Assembly: GCF_000758525.1 (NCBI RefSeq)
Contig: NZ_CP009241.1
Span: 3,844,001-3,908,000 of the forward strand
Direction: 5' to 3'
Source: Paenibacillus sp. FSL H7-0357
GTDB taxonomy: Bacteria; Bacillota; Bacilli; Paenibacillales; Paenibacillaceae
Length of the DNA stretch: 64,000 nucleotides
The notes beneath the pieces were generated by a model. It was given only the letters and a program-made list of their open reading frames with translations. It was not told the DNA's origin and did not search any database. Position numbers and translations under genes: made by a program. The number at the start of each line of letters is the position of its first letter. The first letter of the stretch is position 1. This document shows positions 8,881 to 17,370 of this stretch, piece by piece.

Positions 8881-8902
8881 CTGCTGTCACCAAGAGAGAT
8901 AG

Positions 8903-8942
8903 TTAATAAATTTTTAATAAACAGCGCGTAAACTGACAATAC
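8903..8942 (+). promoter_or_regulatory. Copy 1 of an 11-bp-phased regulator box (degenerate)
   Basis: TTAATA at 8903 and TTAATA at 8914 are 11 bp apart and a -10-like CAATAC sits at 8937, the same geometry as the boxes at 10610, 13754 and 16214. The third repeat (TTCAC in the others) is not conserved here. It lies directly before a response-regulator relic. Confidence 0.45.
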
Positions 8943-8946
8943 AGTA

Positions 8947-9092
8947 AGGGGCAAAGATGTAGGAATAAACTGTTTGGACAGCGGAGCGGATGACTATCTT
9001 CCAAAGCCATTTGCACTCGAGGAATTGCTGGCAAGAATGAGGTCGACTAGGATATGTACTCCGAAAATAAGGGCAGTGCGATTACAGAAATG
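8947..9092 (+). pseudogene. Relic of an OmpR-family response regulator (receiver 3' end)
   Basis: In one frame the stretch encodes [17 protein letters not shown] followed by [11 protein letters not shown], the unmistakable end of a receiver domain including the conserved KPF lysine. Nothing upstream encodes the phospho-acceptor part and nothing downstream encodes a winged helix; the frame stops at about 9092. It begins only a few bases after the degenerate regulator box, so a deletion seems to have fused a promoter to the 3' part of the receiver and removed the rest of a former two-component system. Confidence 0.7.
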
Positions 9093-10524
9093 AAAATACG
9101 CTGCCATACGTCCCCTTATACACGGGTTGTCCGAATTTCCGTACCCATTCATCGAACAGCTTCTGGGAAATGCCATTGGCGACAATTACATAATCCGGAT
9201 GGTCATACTCAATAATGTCGGGAAGATATTCCGAAAATCCGTACATGGAGCGTTCAAAAGCAGTCCATCCCAGCGCGCCAAGGGAGGCTTTCGTAATAAA
9301 TGGATCCTGCCTGCCGTCACACAGCACATCACCGCCGCGGAACATCACATAACCGGATGAACCATAACGGTCAAGGACTTTGGGCCGGGTTCCTTCAGGG
9401 GTACGCTGCAGAATGTAGTTCATTTCATCCACCGGATAATTGTACGCATTAATGACAGGCGGAACCATGAATATATACGCAATATTTAGAAGTAACCCTG
9501 CTGCAAGCAACAGCCTTAGTGTGCTTTGCCGGATTAGAATACCTGGTTTGCGTAAGAACGCCAGGGGAATAGCTTCAAAAAATACAGCTCCAAAATAAGG
9601 GATGAAAAGCCACATAAACAAGTTCTGCTTAAAGTTGGACACACCCAGATACAATATACCGAGCATGAAAAAATAACGAAAAGGTTTTCCCTGTAGTGCA
9701 AAAGGAAGGGTACAGGCAAAAAACAGCAGCAATATCATAAGGGGCAGATTCTCCAGACTGTTGTAATGAATCGGCTTCCATTCATTGATAAGCAGATTGA
9801 AGTTTTTTTGCGTCACCGTCAGGATATACAGAAGACTCTTCAGTCCTCCAGGATTTGCAATGCCAATCAGCCAGACCAGGACAAAGACAATGGTTTTATG
9901 TAAATTCAGCGTTCGATTCAGTAAGGATTCTAGCAGTGCCATACCGGTAAATACGGCAATGACTAGCCACACACCTGCATGGAAATTGGCGATGGCCAAA
10001 GAAAGGGCGATCATAGCAACGGCATATTTAGTTTTAGCTGACAGTTGATACTCCCTCAGATAAACGAAGAACCAGACAATCATGAACGACGAAATCATCT
10101 GCGGACGGCCTTTGAAGTAGTTGTAATAAACCCAGCATGAAATCAGCAGTACAAAAGGGAGCAGAAGAACATGCTCCTCCTGAAGTCCCAGCTCTTTGCG
10201 CGATATTTTACCTAGACGTAACAGTCCAAGCACTAAAAAGAACAAACAAGCCGCAGTCAAAACGTACACTCCCGGCCAGCCGAATGCCTGATAGAGCGGT
10301 GCAACGAGGATTTGAAATCCAACTTCATGCGGGACATATGGCAGCTTGTCACCGTAAAACGTATGAATGGCATGATGCAGGACTTCTCCGTGATTGATCA
10401 TATAACGGCCAACCTCAATATGCCAGAAGGTATCGGGATCATTGTAGGAAAACTTGGGAAACATTAACAGAACAATCCCGATAATCACTATTCCGTATAT
10501 CGATTTGACTATTTTAAGCTTCAT
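9082..10524 (-). CDS. Multi-spanning membrane protein, GT-C glycosyltransferase-like
   Basis: 480 residues with about ten hydrophobic segments and a soluble C-terminal tail of about 110 residues. After the first membrane helix comes [15 protein letters not shown], an acidic first-loop motif in the style of GT-C (lipid-linked sugar) transferases; HEVGF follows in the same loop. A ribosome binding site GGGGGAGG precedes ATG 10524. The donor and acceptor are unknown and the GT-C assignment is by topology and motif only. It is divergently transcribed from dedA and its 3' end runs into the response-regulator relic. Confidence 0.6.
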   Translation of the reverse strand: MKLKIVKSIYGIVIIGIVLLMFPKFSYNDPDTFWHIEVGRYMINHGEVLHHAIHTFYGDKLPYVPHEVGFQILVAPLYQAFGWPGVYVLTAACLFFLVLGLLRLGKISRKELGLQEEHVLLLPFVLLISCWVYYNYFKGRPQMISSFMIVWFFVYLREYQLSAKTKYAVAMIALSLAIANFHAGVWLVIAVFTGMALLESLLNRTLNLHKTIVFVLVWLIGIANPGGLKSLLYILTVTQKNFNLLINEWKPIHYNSLENLPLMILLLFFACTLPFALQGKPFRYFFMLGILYLGVSNFKQNLFMWLFIPYFGAVFFEAIPLAFLRKPGILIRQSTLRLLLAAGLLLNIAYIFMVPPVINAYNYPVDEMNYILQRTPEGTRPKVLDRYGSSGYVMFRGGDVLCDGRQDPFITKASLGALGWTAFERSMYGFSEYLPDIIEYDHPDYVIVANGISQKLFDEWVRKFGQPVYKGTYGSVFSFL

Positions 10525-10609
10525 GTTGACTGCCTCCCCCTGGGTTTTGAGTTCTATTATAACCTCCTATTCTTAAAGGAAGGTAAAGACATCCAATAAT
10601 CCTGCTAAA

Positions 10610-10649
10610 TTAATAGTTCGTTAAGAATTGCTTCACGGCCAGTTTATAC
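10610..10649 (+). promoter_or_regulatory. Copy 2 of the 11-bp-phased regulator box, dedA promoter
   Basis: TTAATA (10610), TTAAGA (10621) and TTCACG (10632) are spaced exactly 11 bp. TTAAGA also serves as -35 with a 17-bp spacer to TTATAC (10644-10649). Direct repeats with one helical turn spacing are typical of OmpR/PhoP-type regulators; the response regulator at 12988 is the obvious candidate. Confidence 0.65.
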
Positions 10650-10707
10650 TTAGCCATTACACTCAGACTAGACGAACCATAAATGGATAACAGGAGGATG
10701 TAAGGCT

Positions 10708-10746
10708 GTGCTTACTTTGTATAATTCCCCCTTACTGCTGCTCTAA
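10708..10746 (+). CDS. Possible 12-residue leader ORF upstream of dedA
   Basis: GTG 10708 to TAA 10744-10746 encodes MLTLYNSPLLLL and follows AGGAGG at 10692-10697. It lies between the dedA promoter and dedA. It may be a regulatory leader or chance; no hairpin with a T-run follows it. Confidence 0.25.
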   Translation: MLTLYNSPLLLL

Positions 10747-10803
10747 TCTCTATAGTTTCATCCTGCAGCGCACGATATGAACTAATGAAACGGAGTGAAG
10801 TGT

Positions 10804-11418
10804 ATGCATCAACTATTGACATGGATAACTGAAACGGCGCTTCATCTTGTACATTCACTGGGGATCTGGGGGATATGGATCGGAATGATCCTGGAGAGCG
10901 CCTGCATCCCTATCCCCAGTGAGGTAATTATGCTCAGCGGCGGCTTTCTGGTTGCCCAGGGATCACTTTCATTTTTGGAAGTGGTCGTGGCAGGTTGTAT
11001 TGGGAATCTCATCGGCTCGATCATTGCCTTTTATGTCGGCCGTGCCGGAGGAAGACGCTTGCTCGATAAATACGGCAAGTATATCCTGCTGAATGCGCAT
11101 CATCTTGAGCAGGCGGAACGCTGGTTCAATAAATTTGGAGAGGGCACCGTATTTTTTACGCGGATGCTACCCTTTATACGGACCTTTATCTCTTTGCCGG
11201 CAGGAATTGCCGGAATGAAAACTTGGAGATTTATAGGATTTACCTTGCTGGGTTGTATCCCTTGGAATGTGGCTCTTGTCTATTTGGGATACCGTTTAGG
11301 CGGGAACTGGAGCGTCGTGGAACAGTATTTGCGCCCAGTCAGTTATGCGGTTGCCGGAGCCGTAGTGCTTCTGTTGGCATGGTGGTTACTTCGTAGAAAG
11401 AAAGAACGGGCAGTTTAA
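10804..11418 (+). CDS. DedA family membrane protein
   Basis: 204 residues. Typical DedA/SNARE-associated features: LESACIPIPSEVIML near the N-terminus, GNLIGSIIAFYVGRAGG, then FFTRMLPFIRTFISLPAGIAGM with the conserved arginines, and a C-terminal positive cluster RRKKER. DedA proteins of this kind recycle undecaprenyl phosphate across the membrane or support proton-motive force and membrane lipid balance. ATG 10804 is preferred over GTG 10795 because GGAG at 10792 is then correctly spaced. The promoter carries the shared 11-bp-phased box, so it is likely part of the regulon of the adjacent two-component system. Confidence 0.88.
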   Translation: MHQLLTWITETALHLVHSLGIWGIWIGMILESACIPIPSEVIMLSGGFLVAQGSLSFLEVVVAGCIGNLIGSIIAFYVGRAGGRRLLDKYGKYILLNAHHLEQAERWFNKFGEGTVFFTRMLPFIRTFISLPAGIAGMKTWRFIGFTLLGCIPWNVALVYLGYRLGGNWSVVEQYLRPVSYAVAGAVVLLLAWWLLRRKKERAV

Positions 11419-11453
11419 ACAGTTTTACGTCTTAATAAATCCACCTTGTGCTT

Positions 11454-11481
11454 TTGGATTCTTCTTGAATTATCGTATGAT
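11454..11481 (+). promoter_or_regulatory. Promoter of the envelope two-component system
   Basis: TTGGAT (11454-11459), 16 bp, TATGAT (11476-11481), about 45 bp before the kinase start. No copy of the shared phased box is seen here. Confidence 0.5.
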
Positions 11482-11524
11482 AAGGAAATCATGGAACTAA
11501 TAAGAGGCGGGTGATTGACCGGAT

Positions 11525-12991
11525 ATGTCCATACGTTTGAAATTTCTGCTGTCCTATGCGGCTATGCTGGTGGTACCGCTGCTTCTGCTTGTTCTTACTG
11601 CTCTGCTGCTGACGGTTGTCTATCACGGAGATGTGCAAAGTCTGAAAAGCGCATATGAGAGCAAATTTGAAGGAATGGAAGAGAGCGATACTCGTAACCT
11701 GATTAAACATACCTTCATGCAAAATACAGATTTACTTACAGATACAGCCTTTCTGGACGAATTATCTGCTGATATGCTCAAAAAAAACACGTCAATCTAT
11801 ATCCGCTCAGGGAATAAGTCACACTATGCCTCAGAGGATCTCCAGCTTAAACAGGGGTTAACCGATGAATTGCCGCCGTTCAAACAAGCGGGATCCCATA
11901 GCGAGCCTTTCAGAACGAAATATGACAATGACTGGTATAAGGTTGCCCAGTTCGATTTATTGTCCAGCCATGCAGAGCCGGTAAGCATTTTCCTGGTGAG
12001 TAAAATTGATCCTTTGGTTCATTTTGTGCGGACATTCTTCCCTATTCTGTTTCTGTCGACGATAGTCGTACTTCTGCTGACACATACCCTGCTGACAACC
12101 TATATGTCGAGAAGGATTATCCGCCCCTTGCTCGAACTGCGCAAAGCAGCCCGAATGGTGTCGGAGGGGGATTTGGATTTTCAGGTCCAGATTGACGGCA
12201 AGGATGAATTGGGGCAGCTTGGGTTGGCCTTTGAGGAAATGAGGTCCCGACTTCAGCAGTCTATACAGATTCAGCAGCAATATGAAACGAACCGTAAAGA
12301 GCTGATCACGAACATATCACATGATTTAAAAACGCCAATTACTGCTATAAAAGGCTATGTGGATGGAATATTGGAGGGCGTGGCAGATTCACCCGAAAAA
12401 AACGAGAAATATATGCGAACCATTGCTGCCAAAGCCGGTGAAATGGATCATCTGATTGATGAATTATTTTTGTACTCGAAGCTGGATATGCAGAAGCTGC
12501 CTTTTGCGTTTGAGTCGGTACGTATTGTGCCTTTTCTAAATGATTGGGCGGAGGAGCTCAAGGTGGAGCTGGAGAAGCAGGAGGTAGATCTGCGCATAGC
12601 GATAAACGGCGGGGAAGAGGCAAGGGTAGCTGTAGACCGTGATTCCTTCAAACGTGTGTTTGGCAATATCATTCAAAACAGTCTGAAGTACATGGATAAG
12701 CCGGAAAAGAGAATCACCATCCAAACCTCGATAGAAGCGCAGCAGTTTACTCTGGCCATTGGCGATAACGGATCGGGGATTCCGGCGGAGGCGGCTGGGC
12801 ACATCTTTGAACGGTTTTACCGGGCAGAGCAGTCCAGGAATACAAAAACGGGCGGAAGCGGCCTGGGTCTTGCCATTGCCAAACAGATTATTGTGGAGCA
12901 TGGAGGGACCATTTATGCGGATAGTGAGCTAGGCGAGGGGACCGTGATACACATTGTTTTACCGATTGAACAAGGAGGTGCTGGAGAATGA
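11525..12991 (+). CDS. Sensor histidine kinase with extracytoplasmic sensor and HAMP domain
   Basis: 488 residues. Membrane helix at about 8-33, an extracytoplasmic region of about 135 residues, a second helix around 168-192, HAMP (MSRRIIRPLLELRKA onward), HisKA with NISHDLKTPITAIKG and phospho-acceptor His266, N-box NIIQNSLKYM, G1 DNGSGIP and G2 GGSGLGLAI. It overlaps the response regulator by 4 bp (ATGA), so the pair is translationally coupled. The large external loop differs from BceS-type intramembrane sensors. Neighbours (DedA, bacitracin-type ABC, UppP) suggest it senses envelope or lipid-carrier stress; that is inference. Confidence 0.92.
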   Translation: MSIRLKFLLSYAAMLVVPLLLLVLTALLLTVVYHGDVQSLKSAYESKFEGMEESDTRNLIKHTFMQNTDLLTDTAFLDELSADMLKKNTSIYIRSGNKSHYASEDLQLKQGLTDELPPFKQAGSHSEPFRTKYDNDWYKVAQFDLLSSHAEPVSIFLVSKIDPLVHFVRTFFPILFLSTIVVLLLTHTLLTTYMSRRIIRPLLELRKAARMVSEGDLDFQVQIDGKDELGQLGLAFEEMRSRLQQSIQIQQQYETNRKELITNISHDLKTPITAIKGYVDGILEGVADSPEKNEKYMRTIAAKAGEMDHLIDELFLYSKLDMQKLPFAFESVRIVPFLNDWAEELKVELEKQEVDLRIAINGGEEARVAVDRDSFKRVFGNIIQNSLKYMDKPEKRITIQTSIEAQQFTLAIGDNGSGIPAEAAGHIFERFYRAEQSRNTKTGGSGLGLAIAKQIIVEHGGTIYADSELGEGTVIHIVLPIEQGGAGE

Positions 12992-13677
12992 AACGAACGA
13001 TACTGATTGTAGAAGATGAGTCTTCGATTGCCGAGCTTCAGCGGGATTACCTGGAGATGAACGGTTTTGAAACCGAAATCGCTGTTAATGGAGAACAAGG
13101 TCTTGAGCTTGGTCTTAGCGGCAAATTCGAATTAATTATACTGGATGTTATGCTGCCCAAGCTGAATGGCTTTGAGGTGTGCAAAAAAATCCGCGATGAA
13201 CTGGACATTCCGATTCTTATGGTTACCGCCAGACGCGAGGATATTGACATTGTTCGCGGATTAGGCCTCGGTGCAGATGATTATATGACCAAACCCTTTA
13301 AACCCGGAGAACTGGTTGCCAGAGTAAAGGCCCATTTATCCCGGTATGACCGTTTGAAAGGGCGCGGCTCCTCTACAAGCGAATTGGAGATCAGAGGGCT
13401 TCGTCTGAATCCGGATGCCCGCAGCGCTTATGTCAGGGATGAGGAGATTACGCTGACGACCAAGGAATTTGATTTGCTATATTTTCTGGCGCTCCATCCC
13501 AATCATGTATTCAGCAAAGATCAGCTCTTTGAGCGCTTGTGGGGCGTAGACTCCCTGGGAGATACACAGACAGTGACTGTGCATATCCGCAAGCTGCGCG
13601 AAAAAATCGAAGAGAATTCGGCCAATCCGCTCTACATTGAGACGCTTTGGGGTTCCGGCTATCGTTTCCGTTCCTGA
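12988..13677 (+). CDS. OmpR-family response regulator of the envelope system
   Basis: 229 residues. Receiver domain with VEDES acidic pair, phospho-acceptor Asp53 in LIILDVML, conserved Thr in VTAR and Lys in TKPF; winged-helix output with TLTTKEFDLLYFL and GDTQTVTVHIRKLREKI. It is the probable binder of the 11-bp-phased boxes in front of dedA, the ABC transporter and the secreted protein gene at 16309. Followed by a terminator. Confidence 0.93.
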   Translation: MKRTILIVEDESSIAELQRDYLEMNGFETEIAVNGEQGLELGLSGKFELIILDVMLPKLNGFEVCKKIRDELDIPILMVTARREDIDIVRGLGLGADDYMTKPFKPGELVARVKAHLSRYDRLKGRGSSTSELEIRGLRLNPDARSAYVRDEEITLTTKEFDLLYFLALHPNHVFSKDQLFERLWGVDSLGDTQTVTVHIRKLREKIEENSANPLYIETLWGSGYRFRS

Positions 13678-13697
13678 GTGCCTCTATGTACACATAC

Positions 13698-13738
13698 AAG
13701 CCAATGCAAATCCATGGGATGCTGCTTTGGCTTTTTTT
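13698..13738 (+). terminator. Intrinsic terminator after the response regulator
   Basis: AAGCCAA (13698-13704) pairs with TTGGCTT (13727-13733), extended by GCA/TGC after one mismatch; followed by a run of seven T. Confidence 0.75.
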
Positions 13739-13743
13739 GTTGC

Positions 13744-13793
13744 TTAACGGGAGTTAAGAATTATTTAAGGGTCTGTTCACAGGCACTTTAGAT
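13744..13793 (+). promoter_or_regulatory. Copy 3 of the phased regulator box, ABC transporter promoter
   Basis: TTAACG (13744), TTAAGA (13754), TTAAGG (13765) and TTCACA (13776) recur at 10-11-bp steps. TTAAGG can act as -35 with 17 bp to TTAGAT (13788-13793). This is the fullest copy of the box. Confidence 0.7.
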
Positions 13794-13866
13794 TTACCCG
13801 TTAATCTAATAGCACGGGAAGCTTCCGGGAATAAAACTGAAGTATCCACACCAAGGGGGAGAGGTC

Positions 13867-14622
13867 ATGGAATATATAGCCAAGCTAACAGGAGTCAGCA
13901 AAAAATTCCGTAACGGTAGAGGCATTAGCGGCATGGATATGGCGCTGCAGCAGGGAGATATCTACGGTTTGCTTGGACCCAACGGTGCCGGCAAAACCAC
14001 ACTTTTGAAAATGCTGACCGGCTTGATTTCTCCGAGCGTCGGAAACATTTCATTGTTTGGGCAAGATCTGGAGGAATCCTTATCAGCAGGTATGCGGAGT
14101 GTGGGCTGTATGATCGAATCCGCCGATTTTTATGATTATATCACAGCAGCACAATACTTAAAGCTAAACACCAACTTCTATCCGGAACTCAGGTCCCGGC
14201 GGATTGATGAAGTTCTTGAAGCGGTGGGTCTTGCCGCTTTTGCCAAAGAGAAAATAAGAAACTTCTCTACCGGCATGAAGCAAAAGCTCGCAATGGCTTC
14301 TTCTATTCTGCATTATCCGGAGCTCGTGATCTGGGATGAACCGACAAACGGGCTGGATATTGAAGGCGTTGTTCATTTTCGTGCGCTCGTTAAGCAATTA
14401 TCCGTTGAAGAAGGAATTACCTTCCTGATTTCCAGCCACATGATTCATGAACTGGAGCAGCTATGCAATAGAGTGGGTATTTTGCATCAAGGCGTTTTGG
14501 TTCGCGAAGGTAATGTGCAGGAGCTGCTGACGGACAATATATCCCTGGAGGAGTATTATATTGCCGAATTACAAAAAGGGAAGGAGATGATGGAGCTTGG
14601 ACGGCTTAACAGCAGGGCTTAA
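13867..14622 (+). CDS. ABC transporter ATP-binding protein, bacitracin/lantibiotic-export type
   Basis: 251 residues with Walker A GPNGAGKTT, signature FSTGMKQKLAMA (the STGM form typical of BcrA/NatA-like ATPases), Walker B LVIWDEPTNGLD and a switch histidine in SSHMIHE. It pairs with the permease that starts inside its 3' end. BcrA-type exporters protect against peptide antibiotics that bind lipid-carrier intermediates. Start ATG 13867 after AGGGGGAGAGG. The promoter has the full phased box of the neighbouring two-component system. Confidence 0.88.
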   Translation: MEYIAKLTGVSKKFRNGRGISGMDMALQQGDIYGLLGPNGAGKTTLLKMLTGLISPSVGNISLFGQDLEESLSAGMRSVGCMIESADFYDYITAAQYLKLNTNFYPELRSRRIDEVLEAVGLAAFAKEKIRNFSTGMKQKLAMASSILHYPELVIWDEPTNGLDIEGVVHFRALVKQLSVEEGITFLISSHMIHELEQLCNRVGILHQGVLVREGNVQELLTDNISLEEYYIAELQKGKEMMELGRLNSRA

Positions 14623-15346
14623 AAATGAAATACAGCTCATGATCTACCGCAAAAAAACAATTTTCTTCTTTTTGGTTTCCGCGTTGCTTCCTGTTCTGCT
14701 GATTATATTACTCCATACGCTTCAACCCATTCTAGGACTTGCTGCCATCAGCCCTTCTTATCCGGTTCAAATGCTGGAAATCTATACTGTATTCTTGATT
14801 CCCTTGTTTATGTTTCTAGAGATTGCCGATTGTTTTCCGCAGGAAATATCATCGCGCACCCTGAAGCTGGCGCTGCTGAGGCCGATCACAAGATTGGGGG
14901 CTTACACGGCAAAATTTCTGGCTCTCGGAGTGGCCATCGGCGTGTTGCTCATGCTTCTGGGTATCGTGAGCACGCTGTGCAATCTATTCTTCGGGACACC
15001 AGGGGCGGGAAGCATTAATCTCTTCGGTGTAGGGAAAGCCTACGCCGCAGCCTTCCTGTCCATGTGGTCTATGGCCGCCCTATTCGTATTCATCGCTCAA
15101 TTTTTCCGCAGCGCCTCCGGGTTTCTGATATTTTCCATACTATTCTATACCGGAGCTAAGGCAGTTCCTTACCTTATAAACGGATTTTCTTCTTTCTCCA
15201 TTACTGCCTATACAGATTGGTATTCGTTATGGTTAAGCCACAGCATCGCCAGCGGCAGGCTCGTTACATCTTCTTTATTCCTCTTGTCCAGTTTGGTTAT
15301 GTTTCTAATGTTAGGCTATATCTTCTTTGAACGTAAGGAGGTCTAG
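14597..15346 (+). CDS. ABC-2 type permease partner of the bacitracin-type transporter
   Basis: 249 residues with six predicted membrane helices and the ABC-2 permease pattern (CFPQEISSRTLKLALLRPITR in the first cytoplasmic loop). TTG 14597 is used as start because AAGGAG (14581-14586) is 10 bp upstream; the gene overlaps the ATPase by 26 bp, so translation is coupled. Together they form a BcrAB/NatAB-like exporter of unknown substrate. Confidence 0.85.
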   Translation: MDGLTAGLKNEIQLMIYRKKTIFFFLVSALLPVLLIILLHTLQPILGLAAISPSYPVQMLEIYTVFLIPLFMFLEIADCFPQEISSRTLKLALLRPITRLGAYTAKFLALGVAIGVLLMLLGIVSTLCNLFFGTPGAGSINLFGVGKAYAAAFLSMWSMAALFVFIAQFFRSASGFLIFSILFYTGAKAVPYLINGFSSFSITAYTDWYSLWLSHSIASGRLVTSSLFLLSSLVMFLMLGYIFFERKEV

Positions 15347-15409
15347 CGGTTAAATTGCCTCAGGTTATGAACTTGTCAATTAATGCATAAATGAGAGGGG
15401 AATCCACCT

Positions 15410-16189
15410 ATGAATACAATTCATCCGCCCGGGCAGGAAGAACGCCAGCTATGGAATAAGGTTCCACAAGTTACGATTTTCTTCTGGATTATTAAAATTA
15501 TGGCCACCACTGTAGGTGAGACCGCAGCAGACTTTCTTAATTTCAATCTGAATTGGGGCCTGACCATCACAACGCTTGCGATCAGTGGTTTGCTCCTAAT
15601 CTCCCTATACTTCCAGATGGACGCCAAAAAATACGTACCGTCATTGTATTGGATCACCGTTGTGCTGATAAGTGTGGTTGGTACACTGATCACCGATAAT
15701 CTTGTAGACAATCTTGGAGTTCCGCTGGAATCAGCTACGCTTTGTTTCTCTATAGCTTTATTGATAACTTTTGTAGCTTGGTACGCCAGTGAGAAAACCT
15801 TGTCGATCCATTCCATTACCACTGCTAAGCGGGAAGCCTTCTACTGGCTGGCGATTCTTTTTACCTTCGCCTTGGGTACGGCTGCTGGTGATCTTGTCGC
15901 AGAGAGTATGAACTTGGGATATGGGGTCTCAGCGGTAATCTTCGCAATAATCATTGGTGCTGTTACCTTCGCGCACTTCCGTTTGAAGCTGAATGCTGTG
16001 GCTGCATTCTGGATCGCTTATATATTAACCCGTCCTTTGGGAGCCTCGCTCGGAGATTATTTATCGCAACCCCGCAGTGAAGGTGGACTTGAATTAGGTA
16101 CGACCGGTACCAGCTTAATTTTTATTGTGATTATTTTCGGATTGATCCTGTATTTAACCAAGTCCAAGAAGGATCAGATTGCGGCTTAA
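15410..16189 (+). CDS. Four-repeat membrane protein (COG4705-like)
   Basis: 259 residues, all hydrophobic. Four internal repeats are visible, each starting with a small polar motif before an Asp or Glu: VGETAADFLNFNL, VGTLITDNLVDNL, LGTAAGDLVAESM and LGASLGDYLSQ. This pattern fits the COG4705 uncharacterised membrane-anchored proteins. Function unknown. It follows the ABC pair by 63 bp with a clear GAGAGGGG site and may be cotranscribed. Confidence 0.75.
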   Translation: MNTIHPPGQEERQLWNKVPQVTIFFWIIKIMATTVGETAADFLNFNLNWGLTITTLAISGLLLISLYFQMDAKKYVPSLYWITVVLISVVGTLITDNLVDNLGVPLESATLCFSIALLITFVAWYASEKTLSIHSITTAKREAFYWLAILFTFALGTAAGDLVAESMNLGYGVSAVIFAIIIGAVTFAHFRLKLNAVAAFWIAYILTRPLGASLGDYLSQPRSEGGLELGTTGTSLIFIVIIFGLILYLTKSKKDQIAA

Positions 16190-16213
16190 GTTCGCTTGTC
16201 CCTGATCCAATAC

Positions 16214-16253
16214 TTAAGATTTATTTAATAGTCTATTCACGGTGAATTTAGGA
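16214..16253 (+). promoter_or_regulatory. Copy 4 of the phased regulator box, promoter of the secreted protein gene
   Basis: TTAAGA (16214), TTAATA (16225) and TTCACG (16236) are 11 bp apart; TTAATA to TTAGGA (16248) has the same 17-bp spacing as in copy 3. About 55 bp before the start codon. Confidence 0.65.
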
Positions 16254-16308
16254 ATATGGCTTAGGCTGAAGCAGCAAGTGAATTTAGCATTGAGAGGAAG
16301 ATAGAAGA

Positions 16309-17247
16309 ATGAAGAAGAAGTGGTTGTTAACTGGAAGCACGCTAGGAATTAGCGGTGCTATAATGCTGGCTACCGGATTTACGGTGTTTGCGGGAACCTC
16401 TGGTTATGATGATTACAAGGCTGCGCTGAAGAATACGGCGCAGAATCTGGAGAGTGTTACTGTCCAGGCGGAAGCTCGCCTTAAGGACAATGGCAGCCTG
16501 CTTAGCCAGGTGCAGAGCAATTTGAAGGCCAGCCTGCAGAATGAAGTGGTGAGCGGAACCGTCAAAATCGACGGCAGCGCTGGTTCGCAGAACATCAGCC
16601 TTTACAGTCAGCCGGATGGCCAAGTCTGGAAAAGTGATGCTTCCGATACTTACTATGTGAAGCAAGACCAAGCCGATAAGGATGATCAGACAGCGGGTAA
16701 GAAAACAAATGACGATGTTTGGTTCAGCAATCAGGGAGAGACGGTTATTGATGCGCTAATCGGGAACTTAAAGAATGAAATTACTTCTACTACCGGCAGT
16801 GACGGGTCCAAGAATATTTCACTTCAACTGGAAAGCGCGCAAATTCCGGCTGCCTTGCAGGCCCTGGCACCTATCGCCTTTAAACAACTGTCGGATCCTT
16901 CAGAACGAGGGGACCGTCCAGACAATGATTCGGTTGATATTCAAAGTGATCCCGAAGAACTGTTTCAACAAAGTCTGTTTAACATTAAGGAGATTGCTCT
17001 GACAGATGGTGTGCAAATTCAAAGCATCAGCCTGAATGCAGTGATTAATCCATCCAATGAAATTCAGCGCCAGCAATTTGAGATCACATTTACCGGACTG
17101 GACGCGAAGGGAGTATCCCATACCCTGACTGCCAACCTGGATGTCCAACTGTCCGGCATGAATGGAACAACTCCGGATACCATTGACTTGACCGGTAAGC
17201 ATGTAGTGCAAGTAAAGGATGATCATGAAGACGGGCATCACGAATAA
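16309..17247 (+). CDS. Secreted or membrane-anchored protein of unknown function
   Basis: 312 residues. An N-terminal signal segment (KKKWLLTGSTLGISGAIML, ending near FAGTS) exports the protein. The rest is polar, rich in Gln, Asn and Asp, without cysteine or a recognisable catalytic motif; the late region looks beta-rich, as in LolA-like or anti-sigma-type extracellular domains, but I cannot assign a family. The C-terminus DDHEDGHHE is histidine/acid rich. It sits directly behind copy 4 of the shared regulator box, so it probably belongs to the envelope-stress regulon. Confidence 0.7.
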   Translation: MKKKWLLTGSTLGISGAIMLATGFTVFAGTSGYDDYKAALKNTAQNLESVTVQAEARLKDNGSLLSQVQSNLKASLQNEVVSGTVKIDGSAGSQNISLYSQPDGQVWKSDASDTYYVKQDQADKDDQTAGKKTNDDVWFSNQGETVIDALIGNLKNEITSTTGSDGSKNISLQLESAQIPAALQALAPIAFKQLSDPSERGDRPDNDSVDIQSDPEELFQQSLFNIKEIALTDGVQIQSISLNAVINPSNEIQRQQFEITFTGLDAKGVSHTLTANLDVQLSGMNGTTPDTIDLTGKHVVQVKDDHEDGHHE

Positions 17248-17287
17248 CCCCGGCGGAGAATGACTATCCCATTGGATTGGAATACGG

Positions 17288-17320
17288 GCGGATTAAGGAC
17301 ATGACGTTCTTATCCGCTCT
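17288..17320 (+). terminator. Probable terminator between the secreted protein gene and uppP
   Basis: GCGGAT (17288-17293) pairs with ATCCGC (17312-17317), with further imperfect pairing inside, followed by TCTTCTT. Weak T-run, so efficiency is uncertain. Confidence 0.45.
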
Positions 17321-17370
17321 TCTTATAGCCACCTATATTAATAATTGCAGCAGAGAGGAGCGAACTATAC

